DNA of 64,000 nt from Nocardia transvalensis NBRC 15921 (GCF_000308875.1 NZ_BAGL01000042.1:62001-126000); one strand, 5' to 3'. Positions 15,915 to 25,153 are shown, numbered from the stretch's first letter. Numbers and translations are program-made. Notes: generated from the sequence alone by a model not told the origin.

Positions 15915-17051
15915 TCATTCCTTCCGGGCTGCGGCCAGCCGTTCGCGGGCGGGTTCGACGAGATGGTGCGGGGCCTCGGGGCCGGCGGCCACCAGCGAGG
16001 CGTGCGTGGGCGGGTCGCTGGGCACGTGGCTCGGGCGGCGGGCCTCGAACTCCTTGCGCAGCACGGGAACTACCTCGCGGCCGAGGATCTCGAGCTGCTC
16101 CAGGACCACGTCGAGCGGCAGGCCCGCGTGATCCATCAGGAACAGCTGACGCTGGTAGTCACCGACGGCGTCGGCGAATCCGAGGGTCCGCTCGATCACC
16201 TGCTCGGGCGTGCCGACGGTCAGCGGGGTGAGCTCGGTGAACTCCTCCATCGACGGGCCGTGGCCGTAGACGGGCGCGTTGTCGAAGTACGGCCGGAAGA
16301 ACTTCTTGGCCGCCGCCTCGGTCTCGGCCATGAAGACCTGACCGCCCAGGCCCACCACGGCCTGATCGGCGGCGCCGTGGCCGTAGTGCTCGTAGCGCTG
16401 CCGGTACAGGCCGACCATCTGCGCGGTGTGCTCGATGTTCCAGAAGATGTTGTTGTGGAAGAAGCCGTCGCCGTAATAGGCGGCCTGCTCGGCGATCTCG
16501 GGCGACCGGATCGAGCCGTGCCATACGAACGGCGGGGTGTCGTCCAGCGGGGCGGGCGTCGCGGTGAAGCCCTGCAGCGGGGTGCGGAACTTGCCCTGCC
16601 AGTCCACGCGCGGCTCGCGCCAGAGCGTGCGCAGCAGGTGGTAGTTCTCGATCGCCAGTGGAATGCCCTCGCGGATGTCCTTGCCGAACCACGGATACAC
16701 CGGGCCGGTGTTGCCGCGCCCGAGCATCAGATCCACCCGGCCGTCGGCCAGATGCTGGAGCATGGCGAAGTCCTCGGCGATCTTCACCGGATCGTTGGTG
16801 GTGATCAGGGTGGTCGCCGTCGACAGCTGCAACCGTTCGGTGCGCGCGGCGACATAGCCGAGCATGGTCGTCGGCGACGACGGCACGAACGGCGGATTGT
16901 GATGCTCCCCGGTCGCGAACACATCCAGCCCGACCTCTTCGGCCTTCAACGCGATGGCCACCATCGCCTTGATCCGCTCGGCCTCGGACGGCGTCCGCCC
17001 GGTCGTCGGGTCGGCGGTGACATCCCCGACGCTGAAGATCCCGAACTGCAC
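15915..17051 (-). CDS. LLM-class flavin-dependent monooxygenase (CE1758-like family)
   Basis: 378-residue luciferase-like TIM-barrel monooxygenase. It begins QFGIFSVGDVTADPTTGRTP, with AEEVGLDVFATGEHHNPPF, the TATTLITTNDPVKIAEDFAM segment and DLMLGRGNTGPVYPWFGKD, all typical of this class. Uses FMNH2 and O2, presumably from the co-transcribed reductase. GTG start with GAGGAGG. The palindrome CCACTTTAGTGG 26 bp upstream may combine operator and -10 (TAAAGT on the minus strand). It lies next to the catabolic block but lacks that block's operator, so its membership is uncertain. Confidence 0.88.
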   Translation of the reverse strand: MQFGIFSVGDVTADPTTGRTPSEAERIKAMVAIALKAEEVGLDVFATGEHHNPPFVPSSPTTMLGYVAARTERLQLSTATTLITTNDPVKIAEDFAMLQHLADGRVDLMLGRGNTGPVYPWFGKDIREGIPLAIENYHLLRTLWREPRVDWQGKFRTPLQGFTATPAPLDDTPPFVWHGSIRSPEIAEQAAYYGDGFFHNNIFWNIEHTAQMVGLYRQRYEHYGHGAADQAVVGLGGQVFMAETEAAAKKFFRPYFDNAPVYGHGPSMEEFTELTPLTVGTPEQVIERTLGFADAVGDYQRQLFLMDHAGLPLDVVLEQLEILGREVVPVLRKEFEARRPSHVPSDPPTHASLVAAGPEAPHHLVEPARERLAAARKE

Positions 17052-17076
17052 GGTGTCCTCCTCACTCCCTCATCCA

Positions 17077-17088
17077 CCACTTTAGTGG
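17077..17088. promoter_or_regulatory. Palindrome/promoter upstream of luciferase-like monooxygenase
   Basis: CCACT-TT-AGTGG is a perfect inverted repeat 26 bp upstream of the GTG at 17051. On the minus strand it contains TAAAGT, with TTGGCT 16 bp upstream of that, a plausible -10/-35 pair overlapped by the palindrome. Confidence 0.4.
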
Positions 17089-17138
17089 ACATGGCAACCA
17101 AGCCAACACCCCACCCCGCTGTCCTATTCCAAGGCGCG

Positions 17139-17642
17139 TCAGCGGGAGATCGGCCATTCCTGGCGTTGGTCGCCGTCCCAGCGGCGGATTCCGACGACCG
17201 TTGCGGGGAGGTCGCGGTCGGTGGCGACGGCGTGGACGGCTTCCGCGAGTTGGTGGGGCTTCAGGCGGCGGGCGAGGGTTATGTGGGGGGTCCAGGTGTC
17301 GGGGCGGACGTTGGCGGGGATGCCGGGGCAGTGGGCGATGACCGTGAAGATGCGGCGCTGGAGGTCCAGGAGGGTGTCGGTGGGGACGACCGGGCGGACG
17401 AGGATCGGGTGGCGGGCGCCGAAGATCAGGAGGCCGCCGAGGCGGATGGGGAACGGGTGGAATTCCTGGGCGGCGAGGGACTGGTCGAGGTGCGGCCAGA
17501 TCTGGCGGGCGACGGCGACGGTGATGTGCGGGCGGTGATGGGCAGCGGGACTGGGCACGCCCGCCTCGGCGAGCAGGCGCCACTGCCGCCGGATCTCGTC
17601 CTCGGCCGCGTCGTCCACCAGTAATTCGACCGACTGAACCAT
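17139..17642 (-). CDS. 2'-5' RNA ligase / 2H phosphoesterase family protein
   Basis: 167-residue 2H phosphoesterase-fold protein with both catalytic HxT motifs: RPHITVAV (about residues 36-43) and TPHITLAR (about 123-130). The family includes LigT-like RNA ligases and cyclic phosphodiesterases acting on 2',3'-cyclic phosphates. ATG start at 17642 gives MVQSVELLV, fitting the first beta strand. It is divergent from the dehydrogenase at 17770. The physiological RNA substrate is not known for most members. Confidence 0.85.
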   Translation of the reverse strand: MVQSVELLVDDAAEDEIRRQWRLLAEAGVPSPAAHHRPHITVAVARQIWPHLDQSLAAQEFHPFPIRLGGLLIFGARHPILVRPVVPTDTLLDLQRRIFTVIAHCPGIPANVRPDTWTPHITLARRLKPHQLAEAVHAVATDRDLPATVVGIRRWDGDQRQEWPISR

Positions 17643-17769
17643 GATCGAACCCAAGATACGTGTCGAGGCCGTCCGCTGTATTTCCGGCGTGCCGGTAACA
17701 AGAGAGGCGCGCTGGAACAAGATGAGGATGGGTGACGTGGGCGGACTGACGAACGGGGAACAGACACGG

Positions 17770-18834
17770 ATGCGGCTGGGGCTGATCGAGGGGGACGGGA
17801 TCGGGCCGGAGGTGGTCCGGGCGACGCGGGAGGTGGTGGACGAGGCGTTCGCGGCCGGCGGTGCGGGCCCGGTCGACTGGGTGCCGCTCGCCATGGGGCA
17901 CACCGCGATCGAGGAGTTCGGCGACCCGCTGCCCGAGCCGACGCTGGCGGCGCTGGAGACGCTCGACGCGTGGATCCTCGGGCCGCACGACAATGCCTCC
18001 TACGCCGCCGAGCACCGCGTCGGCGCCCCGCCCGGCGGCGCGATCCGCAAGCGGTTCGGGCTGTTCGCCAATATCCGCCCGGCACGGGTGTTTCCGGGCG
18101 TGCGGGCCGCGGCGACGGAGATGGACCTGGTCATCGTCCGGGAGAACAGCGAGGGTTTCTACGCCGATCGCAATATGTTCTCCGGGTCGGGGGAGTTCGC
18201 GCCGGCCCCGGACGTCGCCCTGTCGGTCGGGGTGGTGACCCGCCAGGCCTGCGCGCGGATTGCGCACGAGGCCTTCCGGCTGGCCGCCGCGCGCCGCCGT
18301 CACGTGACCATCGTGCACAAGGCCAATGTGCTGCCGCTGACCATGGGCCTGTTCCGCGACGTCTGCCGCGAGGTCGCGCACGAGTATCCGGGGGTGCGGG
18401 TCGACGACGAGCACGTCGACGCGGTGGCCGCGCACCTGGTCCGGGCGCCCGCCGACTACGACGTCCTGGTGACGGAGAACCTGTTCGGCGACATCCTCTC
18501 CGATCTGGCGGGCGAGCTGAGCGGATCGCTCGGCCTCGCCGCCTCGCTGAACTGCTCGGCGACCCAGGCGATGGCGCAGGCAGTGCACGGCGCCGCCCCC
18601 ACGCTGGCCGGCCACAACCGAGCGAATCCGGCGGCGCTGCAACTGTCGGCGGCAATGCTGTTGCGGTGGCTGGGAATCCGGCGCAACAGCACTGTTGCTG
18701 CCCACGCGGCGGAACGGATCGAACGCGCGGTCGCCGCCACCTTCGCCGCGGGCATCGCGACCACCGATCTGGGCGGTCTGGCCTCGACCGGCGAATTCAC
18801 CGAACAGGTGCGGGCCCGGCTGCATCGCTGGTGA
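17770..18834 (+). CDS. Isopropylmalate/isocitrate dehydrogenase-family enzyme
   Basis: 354-residue beta-decarboxylating dehydrogenase, the usual length for 3-isopropylmalate, tartrate or homoisocitrate dehydrogenases. Motifs: RLGLIEGDGIGPEVV at the N-terminus, RENSEGFYADRN (substrate loop), the catalytic lysine in TIVHKANVLPLT, and the metal/NAD region VTENLFGDILSDLAGEL. The start was set at ATG 17770 because the family begins at this motif; an upstream in-frame ATG at 17722 is an alternative. RENSEG rather than RELTGG or RENTEG argues against a standard LeuB assignment. Next to an amino-acid transporter, but the reaction cannot be fixed. Confidence 0.82.
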   Translation: MRLGLIEGDGIGPEVVRATREVVDEAFAAGGAGPVDWVPLAMGHTAIEEFGDPLPEPTLAALETLDAWILGPHDNASYAAEHRVGAPPGGAIRKRFGLFANIRPARVFPGVRAAATEMDLVIVRENSEGFYADRNMFSGSGEFAPAPDVALSVGVVTRQACARIAHEAFRLAAARRRHVTIVHKANVLPLTMGLFRDVCREVAHEYPGVRVDDEHVDAVAAHLVRAPADYDVLVTENLFGDILSDLAGELSGSLGLAASLNCSATQAMAQAVHGAAPTLAGHNRANPAALQLSAAMLLRWLGIRRNSTVAAHAAERIERAVAATFAAGIATTDLGGLASTGEFTEQVRARLHRW

Positions 18835-18899
18835 TAGGGTCCCGAACTCGGCGTGTAAGGCCGTCCGCCGTACCCCGTGCGGATTAACCTTCGGTAACC

Positions 18900-18916
18900 G
18901 ACCGACACAGTCGGTC
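18900..18916. repeat. Inverted repeat between dehydrogenase and ABC transporter genes
   Basis: GACCGAC-ACA-GTCGGTC, perfect 7-bp arms, preceded by a shorter CGGT-A-ACCG. It lies 66 bp after the dehydrogenase stop and 68 bp before the binding-protein start. No T-run follows, so it is either a weak terminator or an operator for the transporter. Confidence 0.35.
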
Positions 18917-18983
18917 CGAATCGCCTACATTTCGAACGGCGGGCGACCACCATATGTCGCTCACCCAAACATGGAGGGCTGCT

Positions 18984-19889
18984 GTGTCTGTTCGATCCGG
19001 TGCTCGCGGGTACGCCCTGCGGGCCTTCTGTGTCCTCGCCGGCGGTGCGCTGGCACTGTCCGGCTGCACCACGAATACCGAGGACAACGCCCCCGCGGTG
19101 GAGAAGGTCCAGGTCGCCAAGGCCGACGCGATCGCCGCCAAGCTGCCCGACAAGATCAAGCAGTCCGGCAAGCTGGTGGTCGGGGTGAACATTCCCTACC
19201 AGCCCAACGAGTACAAGGACGGCTCCGGCAAGATCATCGGCTACGACGTCGACCTGATGGACGCCGTGGCGTCGACGCTCGGCGTGCGTGCCGAGTACCA
19301 GGAGTCCGACTTCGAGAAGATCATCCCCGCGATCCAGGCCGGCACCTACGACGTGGGCATGTCGTCGATGACCGATACCAAGGAGCGCGAGGCGACCGTC
19401 GATTTCGTCGACTACTTCAGCGCCGGAATCCAGTGGGCGCAGCAGAAGGGTAAGCCGGTCGACCCGAACAACGCCTGCGGCAAGCGAGTGGCGGTGCAGC
19501 GCACCACCATCGAGGAGACCGACGACGTCCCGAATAAGAGCAAGGCGTGCGAGGCGGCGGGCAAGCCCAAGATCGAGGTCGTCGCCTTCGACGAGCAGAG
19601 CGCGGCGGCCACGGCCCTCGTCCTCGGCCAGGTCGACGCCATGTCGGCCGATTCGCCCGTGACGGCCTACGCGATCAAACAGAACCAGGACAAGATCGAA
19701 CCGGCCGGCCCGCTGTTCGAATCGCAGCCCTACGGCTGGCCGGTGCCCAAGGGCGCGCCGCTGGCGAGCGTGCTGCAGGAAGCGGTGCAGCACCTGATCG
19801 ACTCCGGTGACTACCGCAAGATCGCCGAGAACTGGGGCGTCCAGGACGGCGCGATCACCAAGGCCACGATCAACGGCGCGGTGGGCTGA
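18984..19889 (+). CDS. ABC transporter substrate-binding lipoprotein (polar amino acids)
   Basis: 301-residue periplasmic-binding-protein-fold lipoprotein. The signal peptide ends in the lipobox LSGC (Cys28), so it is anchored to the outer face of the membrane. SBP_bac_3 features: [60 protein letters not shown] at 18984 preferred over ATG 18954 because GGAGG sits 7 nt upstream. First gene of a three-gene operon with permease and ATPase. Likely ligand class: glutamate, glutamine, arginine or similar. Confidence 0.9.
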   Translation: MSVRSGARGYALRAFCVLAGGALALSGCTTNTEDNAPAVEKVQVAKADAIAAKLPDKIKQSGKLVVGVNIPYQPNEYKDGSGKIIGYDVDLMDAVASTLGVRAEYQESDFEKIIPAIQAGTYDVGMSSMTDTKEREATVDFVDYFSAGIQWAQQKGKPVDPNNACGKRVAVQRTTIEETDDVPNKSKACEAAGKPKIEVVAFDEQSAAATALVLGQVDAMSADSPVTAYAIKQNQDKIEPAGPLFESQPYGWPVPKGAPLASVLQEAVQHLIDSGDYRKIAENWGVQDGAITKATINGAVG

Positions 19890-19894
19890 CACCC

Positions 19895-20815
19895 GTGAGC
19901 GAGCACGACTCCCCGCCGGGGACCGACCCCGCGGCGATCACGGCGGTGCCGCTGCGGCATCCGGGCCGATGGGTCGCCGCGGCGGTCATCCTCGCGCTGC
20001 TGGCGCTGTTCGTCTACGGCGCCGCCACCAACCCCGCCTACCGGTGGGACATCTACTGGAAGTACCTGTTCGACACCAGGATCGAGTCCGGCGTTCTGAT
20101 CACGCTGGAGCTGACCGTGCTGGCCATGGCCATCGGCGTGGTGCTGGGCGTCGTGCTGGCGGTGATGCGCCTGTCGCCGAATCCGGTGCTGCGGTCGGTG
20201 GCGTGGGTGTACCTGTGGGTCTTCCGCGGCACGCCCGTCTACGTGCAGCTGGTGTTCTGGGGCCTGTTCCCGTCGCTGTACAAGGTCATCGATCTCGGTG
20301 TCCCGTTCGGCCCGCAGCTGCTGCACCTGTACATCCAGGACTGGCACACGCCGTTCCTGTTCGCGATGATCGGCCTGGGTCTCAACGAGGCCGCCTACAT
20401 GGCCGAAATCGTCCGTGCGGGAATCAATTCCGTGGGCGAGGGGCAGCGCGAGGCATCCGTCGCGCTGGGCATGTCGTGGGGGCAGACGATGCGCCGCACC
20501 GTCCTGCCGCAGGCCATGCGGGTGATCATCCCGCCGACCGGCAACGAGCTGATCAGCATGCTCAAGACCACCTCGCTGGTGGCCGCGATCCCGCTGACCA
20601 CCGACGTGTACGGCCGCGCCCGCGACATCTACGCCGTCAACCTGCAACCCATTCCGCTGCTGCTGGTCGCCGCGACCTGGTACCTGGTGATCACCAGCGT
20701 TCTCATGGTCGGACAGCACTATCTGGAGCGGTACTACTCGCGCGGCGCCAGCCGCCAGCTGACCGCCAAACAGCTGCGGGCCCTGGCCGACGCTCAGCTG
20801 GAGGTGGGCAAATGA
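19895..20815 (+). CDS. Amino-acid ABC transporter permease
   Basis: 306-residue HisM/GlnP-type inner-membrane permease. Several hydrophobic segments are visible, the first at [17 protein letters not shown]. The EAA loop that docks the ATPase reads [18 protein letters not shown], and the [18 protein letters not shown] segment is characteristic of polar amino-acid systems. The long N-terminal tail before the first helix is normal for actinobacteria. GTG start 5 bp after the binding-protein gene; its stop overlaps the ATPase start by 4 bp. Confidence 0.9.
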   Translation: MSEHDSPPGTDPAAITAVPLRHPGRWVAAAVILALLALFVYGAATNPAYRWDIYWKYLFDTRIESGVLITLELTVLAMAIGVVLGVVLAVMRLSPNPVLRSVAWVYLWVFRGTPVYVQLVFWGLFPSLYKVIDLGVPFGPQLLHLYIQDWHTPFLFAMIGLGLNEAAYMAEIVRAGINSVGEGQREASVALGMSWGQTMRRTVLPQAMRVIIPPTGNELISMLKTTSLVAAIPLTTDVYGRARDIYAVNLQPIPLLLVAATWYLVITSVLMVGQHYLERYYSRGASRQLTAKQLRALADAQLEVGK

Positions 20816-21594
20816 CCGCCGCGGTGAACGATGCCGCGCCGATGATCCGCGCGCAGCAGGTGTGCAAGAACTTCGGTGCGCTGCAGGTGCTCAAGGGCAT
20901 CTCGCTGGAGGTGCCGCGCGGTGAGGTGATGTGCCTGGTCGGGCCGTCCGGCTCGGGCAAGTCGACCTTCCTGCGCTGCATCAACCACCTGGAACAGGTG
21001 AATGCCGGGCGGCTCTACGTCGACGGTGATCTGGTCGGCTATCGCGAGAAGGGCGGCAGGCTCTACGAACTGCATCCCCGCGAGGCCGCCAAACAGCGTC
21101 GCGATATCGGCATGGTGTTCCAGCACTTCAACCTGTTCCCGCACCGCACGGCGCTGGAGAACGTCATCGAGGCGCCCACCCAGGTCAAGCGGATTCGCAA
21201 GGCCGACGCGGTGACCCGGGCCAAGGAACTGCTGGACCGGGTCGGCCTGTCGGAGAAGGCCGACGCGTATCCGGCGCAGCTGTCCGGCGGGCAGCAGCAG
21301 CGGGTCGCGATCGCCCGTGCGCTGGCCATGGATCCGAAGCTGATGCTCTTCGACGAGCCCACCTCGGCGCTGGATCCCGAACTGGTCGGCGAGGTCCTCG
21401 GCGTCATGCGGGAACTGGCCGCCTCCGGCATGACGATGGTGGTGGTCACCCACGAGATGGGCTTCGCCCGCGAGGTCGCCGACCAGCTGGTGTTCATGGA
21501 CGCCGGCGTCGTCGTCGAATCGGGCCCGCCCCGCGACCTCCTGGCCGCTCCCCGCCACGATCGCACCAAGGAATTCCTCTCCCGGATCCTCTGA
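20812..21594 (+). CDS. Amino-acid ABC transporter ATP-binding protein
   Basis: 260-residue GlnQ/HisP-type ATPase powering the permease encoded just upstream. Walker [11 protein letters not shown]-loop in [11 protein letters not shown], signature [15 protein letters not shown], Walker [15 protein letters not shown] and switch histidine in VVTHEMGF are all intact. Start ATG overlaps the permease stop (ATGA), indicating translational coupling. It ends 1 bp short of the convergent LysR gene, with no room for a terminator. Confidence 0.94.
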   Translation: MTAAVNDAAPMIRAQQVCKNFGALQVLKGISLEVPRGEVMCLVGPSGSGKSTFLRCINHLEQVNAGRLYVDGDLVGYREKGGRLYELHPREAAKQRRDIGMVFQHFNLFPHRTALENVIEAPTQVKRIRKADAVTRAKELLDRVGLSEKADAYPAQLSGGQQQRVAIARALAMDPKLMLFDEPTSALDPELVGEVLGVMRELAASGMTMVVVTHEMGFAREVADQLVFMDAGVVVESGPPRDLLAAPRHDRTKEFLSRIL

Positions 21595-21595
21595 C

Positions 21596-22492
21596 CTACC
21601 CTGCCGCGAGGGCGAGGCGGAGCTGGCCCAGGAGGACCTTCGCGGCGGGGGCGGTGAGGCGGTCGGTGCGCCAGGCGAGGGCGAGGCGGCCGTGCAGCGG
21701 CGGGTCGACGAGGGGAAAGGTGCGGACGCCGAAGACGGCGGCCTCCTCGGGGGTGAGCGCGGGGACGACGGCCAGGCCGAGGCCGCGGGCGGCCAGCCGC
21801 AGCAGCAGCGGGGGAGAGGCCGCCTCGAAGGCGACGTAGGGTTCGAAACCGGCTGCGGCGCAGGATCGTTCGAGGAGCCCGCGGATGCCGGTGCCGCGGA
21901 CGAGGCAGATCAGGGCGCGGTCGCGGAGGTCGTCGAGGGCCATCTCGGTGCGCGGATCCGGATCGTCGGCGGCGAGGGCGGCCACGACGGGAGTGTCGAG
22001 CACGATCTCGATGCCGACGCGCGGGTCGAGCACCTCGCCGGTGAGACCGACCAGCGCGATATCGAGGACGCCGCGATCCAGGTCGGCCAGCATGAGGTCG
22101 GAATCGGTTTCGGTGAGGGTGATCTCGACCTGCGGGTGGTCGTCGTGGAAGTCGGCCAGCACGGTCGCCAGGTCGAATTCGCCGGTGGCCGCGCCGGAGA
22201 TGGTGCCGAGGCGGATGTGCCCGCGCAGCAGGCCGGTGAACTCGTCGGCCGTGTGCCGGACCTGCGCGGCGGCGTCGAGTGCTGCCCGTGCGTGCGGCAG
22301 GACGGCCGCACCCGCCGCGGTCGGCGTCACCGCGCGGCCGGACCGGTCGAGCAGTTGCTGGCCCAGTTCCCGTTCCAGCTGCCGGATCTGCGCGGACAGC
22401 CCCGGCTGGGCGAGATGCAGCCGGGCCGCGGCGCGGGTGAAGTTGGCCTCCTCGACCACGGTGACGAAGTAGCGCAGCTGGCGAAGCTCCAT
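21596..22492 (-). CDS. LysR-family transcriptional regulator
   Basis: 298-residue LTTR. The N-terminal winged HTH is textbook (MELRQLRYFVTVVEEANFTRAAARLHLAQPG split over residues 1-31, then SAQIRQLERELGQQLLDRS). The effector domain begins near HIRLGTISGAATGEF. It is divergent from an FAD-linked oxidase gene 71 bp away, the classical arrangement in which an LTTR regulates its neighbour. The GAGAAG/CTTCTC repeat between them is a candidate site. Effector unknown. Confidence 0.92.
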   Translation of the reverse strand: MELRQLRYFVTVVEEANFTRAAARLHLAQPGLSAQIRQLERELGQQLLDRSGRAVTPTAAGAAVLPHARAALDAAAQVRHTADEFTGLLRGHIRLGTISGAATGEFDLATVLADFHDDHPQVEITLTETDSDLMLADLDRGVLDIALVGLTGEVLDPRVGIEIVLDTPVVAALAADDPDPRTEMALDDLRDRALICLVRGTGIRGLLERSCAAAGFEPYVAFEAASPPLLLRLAARGLGLAVVPALTPEEAAVFGVRTFPLVDPPLHGRLALAWRTDRLTAPAAKVLLGQLRLALAAG

Positions 22493-22511
22493 AACCAGTA
22501 ATTCTAACTAC

Positions 22512-22537
22512 GAGAAGAACTATCTGTTTTACTTCTC
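22512..22537. promoter_or_regulatory. Putative LysR binding site
   Basis: GAGAAG (22512-22517) and CTTCTC (22532-22537) form an inverted repeat with a 14-bp AT-rich centre in the gap between LysR and the FAD oxidase. Spacing and location suit an LTTR activation site. Confidence 0.4.
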
Positions 22538-22563
22538 ATTGTCGCGGCGGAATCGTGGAAGCC

Positions 22564-23919
22564 ATGACGAACTCAGACTTCCCCTCTTTCACCGGTCCCG
22601 TCTTCCGTCCCGGAGACGACGGCTACGACGCCGAGGTCGCGGGATTCCAGACCGCCTACACCCATCGCCCGGCCCTGGTCGTCGGCGCCGCCCATGCCGA
22701 GGACGTCCGCGCGGCGGTGGAATACGCCGCGCGCCACCACCTTCCGGTCGCCGTCCAGGCCACCGGCCACGGCCTGTCGGTGGCCGCGGACGGCGGTGTC
22801 CTGATCAGCACCCGGCGGATGACCGACGTCTCCGTCGATCCCGAGTCCCGCACCGCGCGGGTGGCCGCGGGCGTGCAGGCGGGCGCGCTGATCGAGGCGG
22901 CCGTGGCGCACGGCCTGGCCCCGCTCAACGGCTCGTCGCTGTCGGTCGGCGTGATCGGGTACCACCTGGGCGGCGGCCTGGGCATCCTGGGCCGTACCTT
23001 CGGCTACGCCGCGGACCGGGTGCGCGCGATCGACCTGGTCACCGCCGACGGTCGCCTGCGCCGCCTGGCGCCGGGCGACGAGCTGTTCGGCGCGGTGCTC
23101 GGCAGCGGCGGCAACTTCGGCGTCGTGACCGCGCTGGAGATCGACCTCGTACCGGTCACCACGGTCTACGGCGGCGCGCTGACCTTCGACACCCCGCTGG
23201 TCGAGCGGGCGCTCGAGGCGTGGCGGGTGTGGACCTCGGACCTGCCGGAGGAGATGACCTCCGCGATCACGATCATGACCATGCCCGATATCCCCGCAAT
23301 CCCGGAACCGTTGCGCGGCCGCCACATCGCCACGGTCAATATCGCCTTCACCGGATCGGCGGAGGACGGCGAGCGGCTGGTGGCCCCGCTGCGGGCGGTC
23401 GGGCCCCGGCTCGGCGACGAGCTACGGTCCATGCCGTACGCGGAAACCCATGGCATCTACCGGGATCCGGACTTCCCGCACGCCTACACGGCGACCAACG
23501 TCCTGCTCTCGGAGCTGCCCGCCGACGCCGCGCGGGCCTTCCTGGACACCACCGGGCCGGAGTCCCCGGTCGCCGTCGTCGCCGGATTCCGCCACCTCGG
23601 CGGGGCCCTGCGCAGGCGCGGACCGGCCGGAATCGCGGTCGATCATCGCGAGGCCGAGTACATCGCCCGCTTCATCACGATGCCGGAGGGAGACGGCACC
23701 GCCGTGCGCGACCGCCACGACCTCATCGGTAAGGCGCTGTCGCCGTGGACGATCGGCCACAGCCTCAACTTCCTGTACGGCGCGGGCGACTGGGCCGGCG
23801 AGACCCAGACCCGGGGCGGCTACGACTCCGAGACCTACGACCGCCTCGCCGGCCTCAAGTCCGCCACCGACCCCGCCAACCTCTTCCGCTTCAACCGCAA
23901 CATCCGCCCGTCCCGCTGA
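22564..23919 (+). CDS. FAD-binding oxidase (berberine-bridge-enzyme/PCMH type)
   Basis: 451-residue FAD-linked oxidase. The PCMH FAD domain shows AVQATGHGLSVAADGGVLIST, DPESRTARVAAGVQAGAL, and LNGSSLSVGVIGYHLGGGLGILGRTFG. The C-terminus ends YDRLAGLKSATDPANLFRFN, the BBE signature. The classical bicovalent FAD residues are not both evident: the GH motif gives a candidate histidine, but the usual CxxV/AG cysteine is replaced by SVGVIGY, so single-site attachment is likely. Cytoplasmic, no signal peptide. Presumably controlled by the divergent LysR. Oxidises an unknown alcohol or sugar-like substrate. Confidence 0.87.
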   Translation: MTNSDFPSFTGPVFRPGDDGYDAEVAGFQTAYTHRPALVVGAAHAEDVRAAVEYAARHHLPVAVQATGHGLSVAADGGVLISTRRMTDVSVDPESRTARVAAGVQAGALIEAAVAHGLAPLNGSSLSVGVIGYHLGGGLGILGRTFGYAADRVRAIDLVTADGRLRRLAPGDELFGAVLGSGGNFGVVTALEIDLVPVTTVYGGALTFDTPLVERALEAWRVWTSDLPEEMTSAITIMTMPDIPAIPEPLRGRHIATVNIAFTGSAEDGERLVAPLRAVGPRLGDELRSMPYAETHGIYRDPDFPHAYTATNVLLSELPADAARAFLDTTGPESPVAVVAGFRHLGGALRRRGPAGIAVDHREAEYIARFITMPEGDGTAVRDRHDLIGKALSPWTIGHSLNFLYGAGDWAGETQTRGGYDSETYDRLAGLKSATDPANLFRFNRNIRPSR

Positions 23920-23958
23920 CGCCCGTGGTGGACGAACCGTGACGACGGACGCTATCGT

Positions 23959-23970
23959 AGTGATATCACT
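23959..23970. promoter_or_regulatory. 12-bp perfect palindrome upstream of SPFH/RHH operon
   Basis: AGTGATATCACT lies 20 bp before the SPFH start and is followed by a partial repeat (TAGATATT). Ribbon-helix-helix proteins commonly bind such short symmetric sites, and the downstream gene encodes one; autoregulation is the likely explanation. Confidence 0.5.
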
Positions 23971-23989
23971 TAGATATTGGGAGGATGTC

Positions 23990-24877
23990 ATGGAGCTTCG
24001 TCCGGCGTTCCGGGTGAACGGGTTCCTCGTACTGCTGGTGCTGGTCGTGGTCGGGGGTGGGGCGCTGGCCGGCGCGATCGTCGCGGCGGGCGCCGCGTCC
24101 GACGGTGGCGGCGGGGCCGGAGCGGCCGCGGGCGCGGTGGCAGGCTTCGTGGTCGCGGGCCTGGCGGTGGTGTTGCTGACCGGGCTCACCACCGTCGGCC
24201 CGAACGAGGCGAAGGTGTTGCAGTTCTTCGGCCGCTACATCGGCTCGGTGAACGATGCCGGATTCTTCTGGGTCGTCCCGCTGACCACCAAGCGCCGAAT
24301 CTCGTTGCGGGTGCGCAACTTCGAGACCCAGACCCTCAAGGTCAACGATTCCGACGGCAACCCGGTGCAGATCGCCGCGGTGGTCGTCTACCGCGTGGTC
24401 GACAGCTTCAAGTCCGCCTTCGCCGTCGACGACTACGAGGAGTACGTGCAGACCCAGTCCGAGGCCGCCGTCCGTCACCTCGCGACGGTTCATCCCTACG
24501 ACTCCGACGATCCGGACCGCACCAGCCTGCGCAACGGCGCCGAGGTCGCCGAGGAACTGACCACGGAACTGAGTGAGCGCACCGCCCTGGCCGGGATCGA
24601 CATCCTGGAGGCCCGGATCACCCACCTCGCCTACGCCCCGGAGATCGCCCAGGCGATGCTGGTCCGCCAGCAGGCCGCGCAGGTGGTCGCGGCGCGCAGC
24701 CGCATCGTCGAGGGCGCGGTCGGCATGGTCGGGATGGCGCTGGAGCGGCTCACCGCCGAGGGCATGGTCGATCTCGACGAGGAGCGGCGGGCGACGATGG
24801 TGTCGAACCTGCTGGTGGTCCTGTGCGGCGACCGCTCGGCGCAGCCCGTGGTCAACACCGGATCGCTGTATTCGTAA
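23990..24877 (+). CDS. SPFH/Band-7 (stomatin/prohibitin-like) membrane protein
   Basis: 295-residue protein with two N-terminal membrane segments (about residues 10-30 and 45-67) separated by a Gly/Ala-rich loop, followed by an SPFH domain: GLTTVGPNEAKVLQFFGRYI, then RISLRVRNFETQTLKVNDSD, VQIAAVVVYRV and the late LAYAPEIAQAMLVRQQAAQV helix. Such proteins oligomerise on membrane microdomains. The ATG at 23990 with GGGAGG just upstream is much better than longer frames. It shares the base A of TAATG with the following RHH gene, so the two are tightly coupled. Confidence 0.87.
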   Translation: MELRPAFRVNGFLVLLVLVVVGGGALAGAIVAAGAASDGGGGAGAAAGAVAGFVVAGLAVVLLTGLTTVGPNEAKVLQFFGRYIGSVNDAGFFWVVPLTTKRRISLRVRNFETQTLKVNDSDGNPVQIAAVVVYRVVDSFKSAFAVDDYEEYVQTQSEAAVRHLATVHPYDSDDPDRTSLRNGAEVAEELTTELSERTALAGIDILEARITHLAYAPEIAQAMLVRQQAAQVVAARSRIVEGAVGMVGMALERLTAEGMVDLDEERRATMVSNLLVVLCGDRSAQPVVNTGSLYS

Positions 24878-25044
24878 TGGCGCGGAAGGAGCCGAAGCGG
24901 GTGCTGCTGCGGCTCGATCCGGCCGTCCACGAGGCCATCGCCAAGTGGGCGGCCGACGATCTTCGCAGCGTGAACGCCCAGATCGAATACGCGCTACGGC
25001 TGGCGCTCGATCAGGCCGGCCGGTCGCCGCGGTCCCGCGACTAG
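24877..25044 (+). CDS. Arc-type ribbon-helix-helix DNA-binding protein
   Basis: 55-residue RHH protein: strand KRVLLRLDPAVHEAIAKWAA, then DDLRSVNAQIEYALRLALDQ, the MetJ/Arc fold seen in antitoxin-like regulators and small repressors. The start codon overlaps the SPFH stop by one base (TAATG), so translation is coupled to the membrane protein. The 12-bp palindrome upstream of the operon is its likely operator. No toxin gene is adjacent, so it is probably a dedicated repressor rather than an antitoxin. Confidence 0.83.
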   Translation: MARKEPKRVLLRLDPAVHEAIAKWAADDLRSVNAQIEYALRLALDQAGRSPRSRD

Positions 25045-25153
25045 AAACATACCGTGCGACTGTTTTGTCCTGTATTTATCACCAACATGTCACGTATTGG
25101 GCACAAAACGCACAAGGATGTGCGCCTTTGCTTCTAATCGGTAACGTGGTCGC

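Noticed and set aside
24877..25044. Antitoxin of a toxin-antitoxin pair
   Set aside because: No toxin-like gene is adjacent; the partner is an SPFH membrane protein.
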